Shown: positions 9,028 through 18,465 of the stretch, one piece after another
How the letters are laid out: each line of letters opens with the position of its first letter
Position numbering within the stretch: the stretch's first letter is position 1
Source: Lewinellaceae bacterium
Lineage (GTDB): Bacteria; Bacteroidota; Bacteroidia; Chitinophagales; Saprospiraceae
Direction: 5' to 3'
Length of the DNA: 64,000 nt
Assembly: GCA_020636325.1 (NCBI GenBank)
Contig: JACJYC010000010.1
Span: 124,001-188,000 of the forward strand
Translations under genes and position numbers: made by a program
Notes under the pieces: model-generated
Database searches by the model: none
Told to the model about the DNA's origin: nothing
Seen by the model: the letters and a program-made list of their open reading frames with translations, nothing else

Positions 9028-9068
9028 AAAAAAATAACGCTCCTCCCCGCAAAACGGGAGAGGAGCGC
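9028..9068 (-). terminator. Rho-independent terminator after the 1941-residue T9SS cargo gene
   Basis: Read on the minus strand, CGCTCCTC...GAGGAGCG forms a GC-rich stem extended by CCCG/CGGG with a TTTT loop, followed by TTATTTTTTT. It lies about 30 bp past the cargo stop and before the Nudix gene, so it separates the two transcripts. Confidence 0.85.
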
Positions 9069-9098
9069 TGAGATAGTTTGAAAACTGCTAGTTCTTTA

Positions 9099-12000
9099 TT
9101 ACTTCACAATGGTAATATCACCTCTGTAGATCACACCCTCTGCAATGTTGAGGCGGAGGATGTAATAGTAGGTTCCCTGGGGCAATTCCTGACCGCTTTC
9201 GCCTACGCCGTCCCAATCGTTGTGGTAGGGTTTGGCCTGGTACACGATATCGCCCCAGCGGTTGAAGACGATCAGCTCGTTATCCGGAAACTGGTCCGGC
9301 GTACTCGTGATCAGGTCGTCAAAGACAAAGAAATCGTTGAGACCGTCGCCGTTGGGCGTGATCGTGTTCGGCGTTTCCGGCACGTAGCCGTCATTGTTGA
9401 TGCTGATGGTCACTTTGGCCGTCGCGCAAAGGTCGGGACAATCCAGGTTGCAGATCTCGTAATTGAGGATCACCTGGCCCGACGCGCCCCTCGGAACGCT
9501 GAAGAACAACTGACCGTTCTTTAAACTGTCAACAACGCCGATCTCGGGTTGGTTCAATAGGGTCACTTCCCATTGACCGGCATTGGTCAATACGTCGTTG
9601 ACCACCAGGTTGACGGCGCCCGTGCGCTTGTCGGCCGGAATGGTCAGGATATCGTCAAATGCGGCCGGCGCTTCCTCTACGACGACGCTGACCTCATCGC
9701 TGCTGTAATCGGGGCAACCCGGCGCGGAGAGGGTCCAGACGAACTTGTTGTCGCCGCCTTCCAGGTCGCTGGCGTCGGTTTCATTGGCCGATGCGGAACC
9801 CAGCGTCGCTGATCCCGAAGTCGTCCAGGCGCCGGTCGTCCCGGTCGGCAGGTTGGCCGACAACAGGGCCATATCGCCGCAGATGGACTGATCCGCGCCC
9901 GCGTTGGCGGCCGGCGGCAACAGGAGGTTCACAACAACCGTATCGCTGTCCACGCAGCCGTTGGCCGTATTCGAAATCGTCAGCAGGTAAGTGCCCGCCG
10001 CGCTGATGGTCGGCGTCAGGGTATTGGCCGGGGTCGGGTTGGCAGCGCCGTTCAGACCTGTCCACTGTATGGTGAACTGGCTGGTGGACTGCGATCCGTC
10101 GAGGGTGCCGGTCTGGCCGCAGTTGAGGTCAACATCGGCGCCGGCATTGGCAACCGGCGTATCCTGATCGGCTGCAACGACGACCTGCTGGGTGGCTTCG
10201 CAGCCGTTGTCCGCGCGTTTGACGGTCAGGGTATAGGTGCCGGCCGCACTGACGGACACGTTCAGGCTGCCCGTCGCCGGGGTGATCGTACCGCCGTCAG
10301 CCGTAGTCCACACAATCGAGCTGAAATCAGCCGTGTTGCCCGTTCCGGACGCGTCGATGGACACGGTTGAACTGCTGCATTTGAAGGATTCCGGTGTAAC
10401 GAACTGGATCACAGGCGGATCCTGCAGGTCTTCTACGGTAACGGTATCCCTGGATTGGCAACCGGTCAGGTTATTGACGACCAGGATCTCGTATTTCCCG
10501 CCTGTAGTAATGGTCGTTTGCGCCGTATTGTTCGGGGTCGGCGTACCGCCGTCCAGGCCGGTCCAGGTAATGGCCAGGTCTGTACCTGCGGTGGTAATGG
10601 TCGGGTTCAAGGCAACCTGGCCGTTGGCGCAGTCAATCGCGTCCACTGTGCCGAAGGTAACCTCGGGCGCTTCGTTGTTCGCCTTCACCTCGATCTGGTC
10701 CGTTGCCGTACACCCGTTATTGGGGTCCGTAACCGTGAGGGTGTAAATGCCCGGGGCGGTCACGTCGACCATCGGCTGGGTATTGCCCGGCGCCCCGACA
10801 TCCGACCATTCTACGGTCACACCTGCCGTCGAAGCGGAGGCATCCAGCGTTACGGTCGGTGCAAGACAGGTCAGGTCGACTGATGCCGGGCCCGCTTCAG
10901 CGATCGGCGGCGTCTTATTCTCATCCACGATCAGTTCGGCGGTACCCGAACACTCATTGGCGGGGTTGGTGACCGTCAGGGTATAGGTGCCTGCCATGTC
11001 GGCTGTGATGCTCAATTGGTCGGCAGCGCCCACGATATGGCCGCCGTTGGAGGCCGTCCAGAGGATGGTGAACTCCGGCGCCAGGTTGGAAACCGCAGCG
11101 GACTCGGTAACTGTGGTGCTGTCGCAGGTTAGGGTACGGGCCGTGATGGCCAGGCTGACGTCCGGCAGGTTAGCCGGTGCATCCACCATAACGCTGTCGA
11201 TTTTGAAGCAGCCGTTCACCTGGTCGGTGACCTTCAGGAAATATTTCCCTGCCGAAGAAACCGTAGTTTCCAGGGCCGTTCCGACAACCATGCCGTCTTC
11301 GTCCGTCCATTCATAATCAAAAGCGCCTTCGGAAGACCCCGCACCGCTGAGCGAGGCTGTACCTTGGGTACAGGTCAGGGTAGCTGCTTCCCCCGCTTCA
11401 GCGTTGGGGGTATCCATATTCTCACCGACCGTGAGCGTCATTTCCGTCGTACAGCTATTGTCCACGTTGGTAACGGCAACGGTGTAATCCCCCGCGGACA
11501 ACGCGACCGGCGTAAGGCTCATTTCCGTTCCGGGTTGCAGCGAGCCGCCGTTGGCAGCCGTCCAGTTGACCGTGAAGCTGGTAACCTCGGGTGCGACCGT
11601 GGCGGATAACCCGACCTCGCTGAGGATGCAGGTGATGTCATCCGCCTCCGCCAGGTTTACTTCCGGATAGTCTGCGTTGGGGTTGGCGTACACCGTATCC
11701 ATCGCCATGCAATTGGAAGTCTGCTCGGTCACGATCAGGTAGTATTCACCCAGCGTGTTCGTAGAGAAGGAGGTGCCGTTGCCGACGAGGTTGTTCTGGT
11801 TGTCGTACCATTCGTAGGTGACGTTCAGGCCGTCGTTGTTGAAGACGTCGGCCTCGAAGTCAGCCGGCGTACCGATGCAATCCAGCAATTTCTCACTTTC
11901 CACCGCCTGGGCGGAGGGTATGATCCTGACGTCGTCAATGACCACCGTATCGAGGGCGATGCATTGGGTGACGGTATATTTGACCTGGAGCTGGTACATG

Positions 12001-14924
12001 CCCGGCTCGGTTACATTCGGGGTCAGCGTAGTTTCTTCGCCCGGCACAATAGCGCCCGACCCGATCGGCGTCCAGAGGTAGCTGACGGGTTGGTCGTTGG
12101 AGCCCGAGCCGGTCAATTGCACCGTCTCGCTCTGGCAGGTGAAGTCCTGATCCGTACCGGCATCGGCATCGGGCAGTACCGGCGGCGTCACCATGATGGT
12201 ATCCGCTACCGTACACCCGGTTGAATCGCGGGTGACTTCCAGGATGTGGGGACCGGTCGTTACGGCCACCACGTTTTTGGTGCCTTGTCCAAGCGCGATC
12301 TTCTGATTGTTGGCAATATAATACCATTGGTAGGAGTGCGTCGCCTCATCCGATCCGCTGCCGTTCAGCAGTACGGTCGGCGGGTTGCAGCCCAACACCT
12401 CATCCATGCCGTCGTTGGCCAGCGCTACGGGAAGGTCGGTTGTGACCGGCACTTCCACGCTGAACTCGTCGATCAGCACCGGATTGCTGGTGTCGAACAA
12501 CCGGAAATTGACCGTTCCCGGGCAGAGGTTCTGCGCCATGAGCGGGGTGAAGATCTGCGGCTGGGTCAACCAGGTGGTGCCGACGAAGCCATCTCCGCCG
12601 GAGACGACCAGTTCTACCTTCGCATCGCAGGCGTCGGGGCAGGAAGCCGGGGTAATGATCACATCTTCGATGATGAACTTATCGTTGATGCAGATCTCGC
12701 CGTTGTCGGCGATCAGGCTGCCCTGGCCGTTGGCTGTTTGCACGGTAGCTGCCGGGGTCTCATTCACCGCGACCGGGTAACAATCCTTGACCGGCCCGAT
12801 GAGTTTGAAACAGAGTTCCAGGACCGTAGTGGAATCCGGGATAGCCGTCGGAGAGCCGCCGTTCCAGTTGACCGTCAGCAGGCCGACCGGCGTATTGTCC
12901 GTAATGTTGGCGGCGGTAAGCCCCGGCCAGGCGCCGGTATTGTTGTAGTTGATAAATTCCAGCGAACTGGGATCCCAGTTGATGCTGAAATTGGTGGAGA
13001 CGATGTTGTCAAACGAAGCCACTTTGATCGGAATGCAGACCGTATCCTGGCGATCCCCTTCGATCTCCGGAATGATGACGCCGTAGCCTTCGGGGAAAAG
13101 GGTGCAGACCTCTCCATTGCTGGAGATGATGCCGATGTTCTCGCCGTTGGAGCCTGCGCTGATGGCTTCCGTGATCAACGGGAAATCGACGATGAGGAAG
13201 TCGTCGCAGGTTTGGGGTGGCCCGACCGGCTGGAGACAGACCCTGAAAATGACCTGATCATCCGGTAGGGTAACGGGGGTTCCACCCGGTGCATCCCAAT
13301 CAAAGAAAAGCGATCCGCTGCCGGAACCGCCGGTATTGAAATTGGCCAGACTGCCGCCCGGGATGTTGATGTCCCGGATATCGATAAAGTTGAAGTTGGC
13401 GATATTGTCCCAGGCCATGGAGAACTGGAAGTTCGTGATCTCTTCAAAATTGGCCACGCTGACGTCCACGCAGGCTTCGCCGTTGGGTTCGGCGGCGGCA
13501 TCCGATACGCTGAGGGCTACGCCCGGCGGCTGTATGATGTTCACCGCGCAGTTGGACGGGTTGATGCCGATGTTGGGGCCGTTGTTCACCCGGGCGATGG
13601 CCGGTGTGGTGATGAATATGGGTGCGTCGCCGCCCAGGCCGATCACCTTGAAACAGACGCGGAACAGGGTTGAACCGGGAGTTCGGTTCTGGCCGGCCGA
13701 AATTTCATAATCGACCCCCAGGATGCCGTTGGCCGTATTGTTCGTGATGAAGTCGCCTACGCCCCAGGTGGGCGCGACGGGTTGAACGGACACAAATTCG
13801 ATGAGGTTGGTATTCCAGTTGATCAGACACGAAAGGTCGGTGATGTTCTGGTAGTTATTTCCGACGTTGATGTCAACGCAGAATTCGTCATTGATCTGGA
13901 CCGGCGCGCCGCAATCGGCCACCAGTTGAAGGCCGGTCGGGGTACAGTCGTTGGCGATGATGCTGCCCGACTGGAACGAGGTCGGTATGCTGAAACCGGC
14001 TTCCACTTCGTTGGTGACTTCCACCGGTGTGGGATTGCCCGTGATCTGGATGGCGGTTGCCGATTCGCAGGGTCCTGTTATGAGGAAGCAGGCCTGGAAA
14101 AACACCGTCCCGTCGGGTAAGGTAACGGGGGGTTCTCCGGGTATGAAATAATCCCATGATATGGTCATGACCCCGTTGGGCAGGTTGGGCGGCTGGTTAA
14201 AGCCGTACCGTCCGATGCCGTTTCCGGGGATATTGTCGTTGGGAATCACGCTCTGGATCTGGAGGACGTTGGGGTCCCAGTTCAGGGAGAACTGCATGGT
14301 GCGCATGGCGTCGAAGCCGCTTACGGCGACGTCTACGCAAACCAGGTCGCCGGCGTTGCCGGTCTCATCCGAAACCTTGACGGTCAGCGGGCGCACATCG
14401 ACTGCCAGGAGGCCGTTTTGGCTGAAGGCGCCGATGTTGTTGCAGGCCGTATTGACCCGGGTGACATGCGGAGTAATCGTGGGATCGAAGCCGATGGAGG
14501 TCAGCCCGCCGTAGGCGCCGGTGCTCGTAAAGCAGATCTGGAAGATGGTTTGCGGGTTGGCGCCCATCATATCGTCGAGGGTGACGCCGACGGTACCGGA
14601 CTGGCTGCAGTTCTGCGGGTTGCCGTTGACGAGGTTCGACCAGTTGAGCCGGATCGAGCCGTTGGCGGCGTTCGACAGGTCAAAGTCGCCGGCGTCCAGG
14701 TCTTCGAGGACAAACCCCGAGAGCTGGGAAAAGGAGATGATGGCCGGATCCCATTTAATGGTGATGTCCATGGACAAAATATCGGTGAAGTCAATGACTT
14801 TCACATCGACGCAGGTTTCACCGGTGGTCGAAACGGCGCCAACAGGAAAGATGACGGTTGGTTGCGCCCAGGCGGTGAGGTGAGCTACCAGGCCGAAAGC
14901 CAGGAAAAGCCAGATTTTTTTCAT
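9099..14924 (-). CDS. Giant T9SS type B cargo with cohesin-like and Ig/PKD-like repeats
   Basis: 1941 residues from the ATG at 14924, where a signal peptide begins (MKKIWLFLAFGLVAHLTAWA). The N-terminal 800 residues hold about five cohesin-like modules, each with a strand such as MDITIKWDPAIISF, FSLNWDPNVLQIQ or FSINWDPSSLEF and a later 'FQ(I/A)CF' strand. About ten Ig/PKD-like repeats follow, each opening like ADAGTDQDFTCQSETVQLTG with one central cysteine. A domain with NLDCPDLC comes next, and the end is a gliding-motility-associated sorting domain (NTITPNGDGLNDFF, NRWGDIVYQ, NDWDGVGESG). The protein should be secreted by the T9SS and displayed as a long surface fibre. Its PorP/SprF partner gene lies directly upstream (62 bp). 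An adhesive role is inferred. Confidence 0.9.
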   Translation of the reverse strand: MKKIWLFLAFGLVAHLTAWAQPTVIFPVGAVSTTGETCVDVKVIDFTDILSMDITIKWDPAIISFSQLSGFVLEDLDAGDFDLSNAANGSIRLNWSNLVNGNPQNCSQSGTVGVTLDDMMGANPQTIFQICFTSTGAYGGLTSIGFDPTITPHVTRVNTACNNIGAFSQNGLLAVDVRPLTVKVSDETGNAGDLVCVDVAVSGFDAMRTMQFSLNWDPNVLQIQSVIPNDNIPGNGIGRYGFNQPPNLPNGVMTISWDYFIPGEPPVTLPDGTVFFQACFLITGPCESATAIQITGNPTPVEVTNEVEAGFSIPTSFQSGSIIANDCTPTGLQLVADCGAPVQINDEFCVDINVGNNYQNITDLSCLINWNTNLIEFVSVQPVAPTWGVGDFITNNTANGILGVDYEISAGQNRTPGSTLFRVCFKVIGLGGDAPIFITTPAIARVNNGPNIGINPSNCAVNIIQPPGVALSVSDAAAEPNGEACVDVSVANFEEITNFQFSMAWDNIANFNFIDIRDINIPGGSLANFNTGGSGSGSLFFDWDAPGGTPVTLPDDQVIFRVCLQPVGPPQTCDDFLIVDFPLITEAISAGSNGENIGIISSNGEVCTLFPEGYGVIIPEIEGDRQDTVCIPIKVASFDNIVSTNFSINWDPSSLEFINYNNTGAWPGLTAANITDNTPVGLLTVNWNGGSPTAIPDSTTVLELCFKLIGPVKDCYPVAVNETPAATVQTANGQGSLIADNGEICINDKFIIEDVIITPASCPDACDAKVELVVSGGDGFVGTTWLTQPQIFTPLMAQNLCPGTVNFRLFDTSNPVLIDEFSVEVPVTTDLPVALANDGMDEVLGCNPPTVLLNGSGSDEATHSYQWYYIANNQKIALGQGTKNVVAVTTGPHILEVTRDSTGCTVADTIMVTPPVLPDADAGTDQDFTCQSETVQLTGSGSNDQPVSYLWTPIGSGAIVPGEETTLTPNVTEPGMYQLQVKYTVTQCIALDTVVIDDVRIIPSAQAVESEKLLDCIGTPADFEADVFNNDGLNVTYEWYDNQNNLVGNGTSFSTNTLGEYYLIVTEQTSNCMAMDTVYANPNADYPEVNLAEADDITCILSEVGLSATVAPEVTSFTVNWTAANGGSLQPGTEMSLTPVALSAGDYTVAVTNVDNSCTTEMTLTVGENMDTPNAEAGEAATLTCTQGTASLSGAGSSEGAFDYEWTDEDGMVVGTALETTVSSAGKYFLKVTDQVNGCFKIDSVMVDAPANLPDVSLAITARTLTCDSTTVTESAAVSNLAPEFTILWTASNGGHIVGAADQLSITADMAGTYTLTVTNPANECSGTAELIVDENKTPPIAEAGPASVDLTCLAPTVTLDASASTAGVTVEWSDVGAPGNTQPMVDVTAPGIYTLTVTDPNNGCTATDQIEVKANNEAPEVTFGTVDAIDCANGQVALNPTITTAGTDLAITWTGLDGGTPTPNNTAQTTITTGGKYEILVVNNLTGCQSRDTVTVEDLQDPPVIQFVTPESFKCSSSTVSIDASGTGNTADFSSIVWTTADGGTITPATGSLNVSVSAAGTYTLTVKRADNGCEATQQVVVAADQDTPVANAGADVDLNCGQTGTLDGSQSTSQFTIQWTGLNGAANPTPANTLTPTISAAGTYLLTISNTANGCVDSDTVVVNLLLPPAANAGADQSICGDMALLSANLPTGTTGAWTTSGSATLGSASANETDASDLEGGDNKFVWTLSAPGCPDYSSDEVSVVVEEAPAAFDDILTIPADKRTGAVNLVVNDVLTNAGQWEVTLLNQPEIGVVDSLKNGQLFFSVPRGASGQVILNYEICNLDCPDLCATAKVTISINNDGYVPETPNTITPNGDGLNDFFVFDDLITSTPDQFPDNELIVFNRWGDIVYQAKPYHNDWDGVGESGQELPQGTYYYILRLNIAEGVIYRGDITIVK

Positions 14925-14986
14925 AGAAATGAAAGCTTTGGGAATGGTGGACTGCACTTTCATGGGACTATGGCGAATTTTTTGGA

Positions 14987-15931
14987 TTAACGTTCAAAAG
15001 AAAAAGTAAGGTTGATCTCGTGGGTACTGCCGGCAGTGGGCCCGAAAGAACTGAAGGAGTAGTCGAAGCCGTAACCCACCTTGATGATATTGTCCAACCC
15101 GGCGTTATCGCCCAGGAAGAAACCGGCGTCGAGGTGGAAGTTACTGCCTGTAGAGACCCCTGCACCCAGCCAAATGCTGCTTGGCGTCTGGTAGCGCAGG
15201 TTCAGGTCCGCGTTGATGGGAGCGCCGCCGGCGTACTTCAGCCACATGGAAGTTTCGAGGTAGCTGTCGTTGTCGAAGAACTTATAGTAACCGGCCATGC
15301 CGTAGATATGTTGCACCCGTTTGATGAAGAAGTCGCCGTTCTCGTCCTGAAAGGTCAGGTCGAGGCCGAAGACCTGGGGAACGGAAAGCCCCGTGTAGAA
15401 CATATTGCCGTCGCCGACCGTCTGGTAGTAATACACGCCGAGGCCGACATCGGGGAAAAGCTGGGTTTGATCCTGGCTGCCGACCACGTCGCCCGGATCG
15501 CGTAGGGACACCTTGTCGGCATCTACCCGGAACTGTACCAGGCCGCCGGTCAGGGCGAAAGCCAGGCCGCTGTACTCGGGGTCGCCGCCGATGATGCCGC
15601 CGATGCGTCCGTAGAGGCCGGTAAAGCCGGTAGGGCCGGTGCGGTCATTGATGAGGTGGCCGCCGGCGAGGAAGGTAACGCCGCTGAATTCAGTGTTGAC
15701 GTAAGAGCCCCGGAAGGTCTGTGTCCGGGGGCCGCCGCTGAGCCCTACCCATTGGGCCCGGTAAGAAGCCCCGAAGGTCAGGTTGCTTCCTGTGGCGAGG
15801 AAGTCGGATTCCATGGCGGCCGGATTGATAAGGGTTGCGTTTTCCCGGTATTGGGTAAACAGGGAAAGCTGTTGAGCTTTCATGCCGAAAGCGGCGAGCA
15901 CAAGGCAAGGGAGTAAACACCATTTATTCAT
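14987..15931 (-). CDS. PorP/SprF family type IX secretion membrane protein
   Basis: 314 residues from the ATG at 15931, chosen for its signal peptide (MNKWCLLPCLVLAAFGMKAQ). The mature start QLSLFTQYRENATLINPAA and the end STHEINLTFSFER match the family and the other two copies in the window. It should form an outer-membrane beta-barrel that anchors or passes the type B cargo encoded immediately downstream. The gap of 62 bp suggests one transcript, partner first and cargo second, the reverse of the order at both ends of the window. Confidence 0.92.
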   Translation of the reverse strand: MNKWCLLPCLVLAAFGMKAQQLSLFTQYRENATLINPAAMESDFLATGSNLTFGASYRAQWVGLSGGPRTQTFRGSYVNTEFSGVTFLAGGHLINDRTGPTGFTGLYGRIGGIIGGDPEYSGLAFALTGGLVQFRVDADKVSLRDPGDVVGSQDQTQLFPDVGLGVYYYQTVGDGNMFYTGLSVPQVFGLDLTFQDENGDFFIKRVQHIYGMAGYYKFFDNDSYLETSMWLKYAGGAPINADLNLRYQTPSSIWLGAGVSTGSNFHLDAGFFLGDNAGLDNIIKVGYGFDYSFSSFGPTAGSTHEINLTFSFER

Positions 15932-16227
15932 GGGACGTGTTTTTGAGACCTGCAATTTTAAGTGTGCCAAAAGCTGCATATGCTACAGTTTCAGTTTAAT
16001 CATAAGGACTTAACGACCAAATGTTGCAGGAAACAACACGACACGTTTGGACGCTGAAAGGCTACACCGGAGACAAAGCCGCCGGCAGCCCGGTAATACA
16101 GCATCCCGGACGTGGTAGGTCGTCTTTTCAACGAATGACTCGTTAATGATTTAGTGCCAAAATACTTCGTGGAATTGGCGCCTTTGAAGCCGTTTTAATC
16201 CATCTCCATTTTAATTCAGGCTGTTCA

Positions 16228-16286
16228 TTGAACGCCGTTCAAGGCTACAGGCGCAGTAACCGACAGTTCAAACTGCCGTGTCGGTT
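16228..16286. promoter_or_regulatory. Two adjacent palindromes in the long intergenic region
   Basis: A 15-bp palindrome, TTGAAC-GCC-GTTCAA (16228-16242), and an 8-bp perfect inverted repeat, AACCGACA...TGTCGGTT (16258-16286), lie 15 bp apart. Their symmetry fits protein-binding operators or a structured RNA. No T-tract follows, so termination is unlikely. Confidence 0.35.
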
Positions 16287-16511
16287 GCTTTATTGCATCC
16301 GACGGGCCGAAACAACCCTTTGGTGGTTTTTGGGGGTAATTGCAATTTGAACCTGGAGGTTGGAAAATCGGGGCCAAAGTTAGAGCTTTCGTTCGGAAAC
16401 ATGCCCATATTTGCTAAACTAATTTCAAACGGCAACCGACAAAATTAGCAAATGGTCGCTGAACAGGTGAAAATGGGGCGTTTTGAGCGGGAAATGGGAA
16501 AAACCTCATTT

Positions 16512-16570
16512 TTGGATTGATCCGATTCTTGGATTGATCCGATTCTTGGATTGATTCGATTGATTCGATT
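16512..16570. repeat. GATTGATCC-type tandem repeat
   Basis: A 17-bp unit (TTGGATTGATCCGATTC) occurs twice, followed by a degenerate unit and two GATTGATTC steps. The same core 9-mer GATTGATCC is repeated four times at 21839-21890. Confidence 0.75.
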
Positions 16571-16697
16571 AGGGCGTTCGTCGGTTGGTCAGGCTGATCG
16601 GACCAATTGACCAATCAGCTTATTCGATCCAATGCATGGTCCGGGTTTCCGGAAATAAAATAAAATTCGGAGATTTGTCGGATGGCAAGGGAGTGGG

Positions 16698-16740
16698 GCT
16701 TCGACTTCGCTCAGCGCAGGGCTTCGACCTCGCTCAGCGC
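16698..16740. repeat. Direct repeat GCTTCGAC(T/C)TCGCTCAGCGC
   Basis: Two 20-bp copies with one mismatch, 23 bp apart (16698-16717 and 16721-16740). GCTTCGACTTCGCTCAGC-like elements are a commonly seen dispersed intergenic repeat in Bacteroidota genomes (from memory). Confidence 0.6.
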
Positions 16741-16800
16741 ATTGCGTCCGACTTGCTGATTTTGCCCGGTAGTTTAGTTTGGGCGTTTTAACACGAAACT

Positions 16801-16812
16801 GCAGCATGCTGC
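16801..16812. promoter_or_regulatory. 12-bp perfect palindrome upstream of gldA
   Basis: GCAGCATGCTGC lies 28 bp before the gldA ATG, in the 5' leader or promoter zone. It could be an operator; nothing else supports this. Confidence 0.3.
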
Positions 16813-16840
16813 GTTTTAAACCCGGGAATAAGAAGAATCA

Positions 16841-17785
16841 ATGTCTGTAAAAGTCAGTCAATTAACCAAGACCTACGGATCGCAGCGGGCTGTCGATGAG
16901 ATCAGCTTTGAGGCCCGGCCCGGCGAAGTGCTCGGCTTCCTGGGGCCCAACGGCGCCGGAAAGTCTACCACGATGAAGATCATTTCCTGCTTCATCCCGC
17001 CGACAGAAGGCGAGGTCAGCGTGTGCGGTTTCGATATCGCAGAAAGTTCGGAAGAAGTGCGCAAGAATATCGGTTACCTGCCGGAGAACAACCCGCTGTA
17101 TGTGGACATGTACGTCCGGGAATACCTGGGATTCATCGCCGGCTTGCATAAATTGTCCAACGCGGGCCAACGGGTCGGCGAGATGATCGCGCTCACCGGG
17201 CTCGAACGCGAACAGCACAAACCCATTCGCGCCTTGTCCAAAGGCTACCGTCAACGGGTGGGGCTGGCCCAGGCATTGCTCCACAACCCGCCGGTGCTCA
17301 TCCTCGACGAACCCACCTCCGGGCTCGACCCCAACCAGCTGGCCGAGATACGGGCACTGATCAAGGACCTGGGCAAAGAGAAAACCATCATTTTTTCCTC
17401 CCATATCATGCAGGAGGTACAGGCCATCTGCGACCGGGTGGTGATCATCAATAAAGGCCGCATTGTGGCCAACGACCCGATCCGCAACCTGACCTCCCGG
17501 CTCCAGGGCAGCCAGTCCGTGATGGTGGAATTCACCGGGAAAACGACAGCCGACAAATTGCAGGGGATTCCCGGGGTGATCAAGGCCGTTTCCGTGGGCG
17601 GGACCAAATGGCGGCTTGACGCTGCCGGCGACCAGGATGTGAGGCCCTCCATTTTTAATTTTGCCGTTGAAAACAAGCTCATCCTGCTCGAAATGCGGAT
17701 GGAAGAGCTGGAAATGGAAGAGGTCTTCCGCTCCCTGACCGCCGAGAAAACAGCTCCTGCAAAGGGCAAAAAAGAGGCTAAGTGA
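16841..17785 (+). CDS. gldA: Gliding-motility ABC transporter ATP-binding subunit GldA
   Basis: 314 residues. Walker A GPNGAGKST (residues 35-43), a signature variant LSKGYRQR (132-139), Walker B VLILDEP (152-158) and the switch histidine in SSHIM (188) make a complete ABC ATPase. The block IGYLPENNPLYVDMYVREYL is characteristic of GldA and its close relatives. GldA works with GldF and GldG in the inner membrane and is needed for gliding in Flavobacterium. A permease matching GldF lies 0.7 kb downstream. The last 100 residues are an extra C-terminal domain usual for this subfamily. Confidence 0.88.
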   Translation: MSVKVSQLTKTYGSQRAVDEISFEARPGEVLGFLGPNGAGKSTTMKIISCFIPPTEGEVSVCGFDIAESSEEVRKNIGYLPENNPLYVDMYVREYLGFIAGLHKLSNAGQRVGEMIALTGLEREQHKPIRALSKGYRQRVGLAQALLHNPPVLILDEPTSGLDPNQLAEIRALIKDLGKEKTIIFSSHIMQEVQAICDRVVIINKGRIVANDPIRNLTSRLQGSQSVMVEFTGKTTADKLQGIPGVIKAVSVGGTKWRLDAAGDQDVRPSIFNFAVENKLILLEMRMEELEMEEVFRSLTAEKTAPAKGKKEAK

Positions 17786-18453
17786 TGCGACTGCTTTATT
17801 TCATCTGCCTGTCGGTTTTGTGTCTGCAAACCGTGACCGCTCAACCGGACAGCGTCCTTCTGACGGACGATTACCGGTTCAAGGACGGGGTCTATTTCGG
17901 CTTTCGCGAACTGTGCGCAGGTCAACCGGAAATCCCTGTTGATCAACTGGAAGGCCGCATCGTCACCAACGCAGAAACGCTGATCACCAAATCGGATTAC
18001 CTGGCCGTTAAATCGGATACGGGCGTCGTAGCCATCGACCTGGGCCGCATCTGGGCGCTTTGCCTCGACGGACTGGTGTACCTGCCCGTCCCCGTGCAGG
18101 ATCACGCCTTTGCCGCTTTTGCGCAATTGCGGACGGTCGGCAGGCTCGGTTATTTCGAATTCGAAGAAAAGGTGGACCACAAAGTGACGATTACAGCCTA
18201 TAATCCGCTGACCAAAATGCCTTTCCGGTCGGCCGACCTGTCCAGGCCGAAATGGGAGACCCAAACCCGTGTGCTGGATTTCACCACCGGGAAGATATCG
18301 CCTGCCGATGCCGGCAACCTGAAGCGGCTGACCGCGGGCGATGCGGAACTGCAAAAAGTGCTGACCAACAATACCCAGGCCCTTACCCCGGAAGCGGGAT
18401 ACCGGTTGATCGCCGCTTTCAACAAACGAAATGCCTTGTATTTACCCAGATAA
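17785..18453 (+). CDS. Secreted protein of unknown function between gldA and gldF
   Basis: 222 residues. The ATG at 17785 overlaps the gldA TGA by one base (an in-frame GTG just before it is the only other start), so translation is coupled. A signal peptide (MRLLYFICLSVLCLQTVTAQ) is followed by a soluble domain with YRFKDGVYFGFRELCAGQP, a YLPVPVQDH segment and mixed strands; there are no membrane helices. I recognise no family. Its position inside a gldA-gldF transcript suggests a periplasmic or outer-membrane-facing role tied to that transporter, but this is inference from context only. Confidence 0.8.
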   Translation: MRLLYFICLSVLCLQTVTAQPDSVLLTDDYRFKDGVYFGFRELCAGQPEIPVDQLEGRIVTNAETLITKSDYLAVKSDTGVVAIDLGRIWALCLDGLVYLPVPVQDHAFAAFAQLRTVGRLGYFEFEEKVDHKVTITAYNPLTKMPFRSADLSRPKWETQTRVLDFTTGKISPADAGNLKRLTAGDAELQKVLTNNTQALTPEAGYRLIAAFNKRNALYLPR

Positions 18454-18465
18454 CCCAACCCAGCA

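Larger units (their letters stand above)
15932..16840. other. Gene-free region of 0.9 kb with palindromes and repeats
   Basis: No credible coding frame is seen. It holds the promoters for the leftward PorP/cargo pair and the rightward gldA group. Several dyads stand out: TTGAACGCCGTTCAA at 16228-16242, AACCGACA/TGTCGGTT at 16258-16286 (13-base loop), and AACGA/TCGTT near 16130. The right part carries the tandem and direct repeats listed separately. No RNA gene could be recognised. Confidence 0.6.

Noticed and set aside
16414..16614. Small minus-strand frame of 66 codons
   Set aside because: Half of it is the translated GATTGATCC repeat (ESIESIQESDQS); no homology or start signal.
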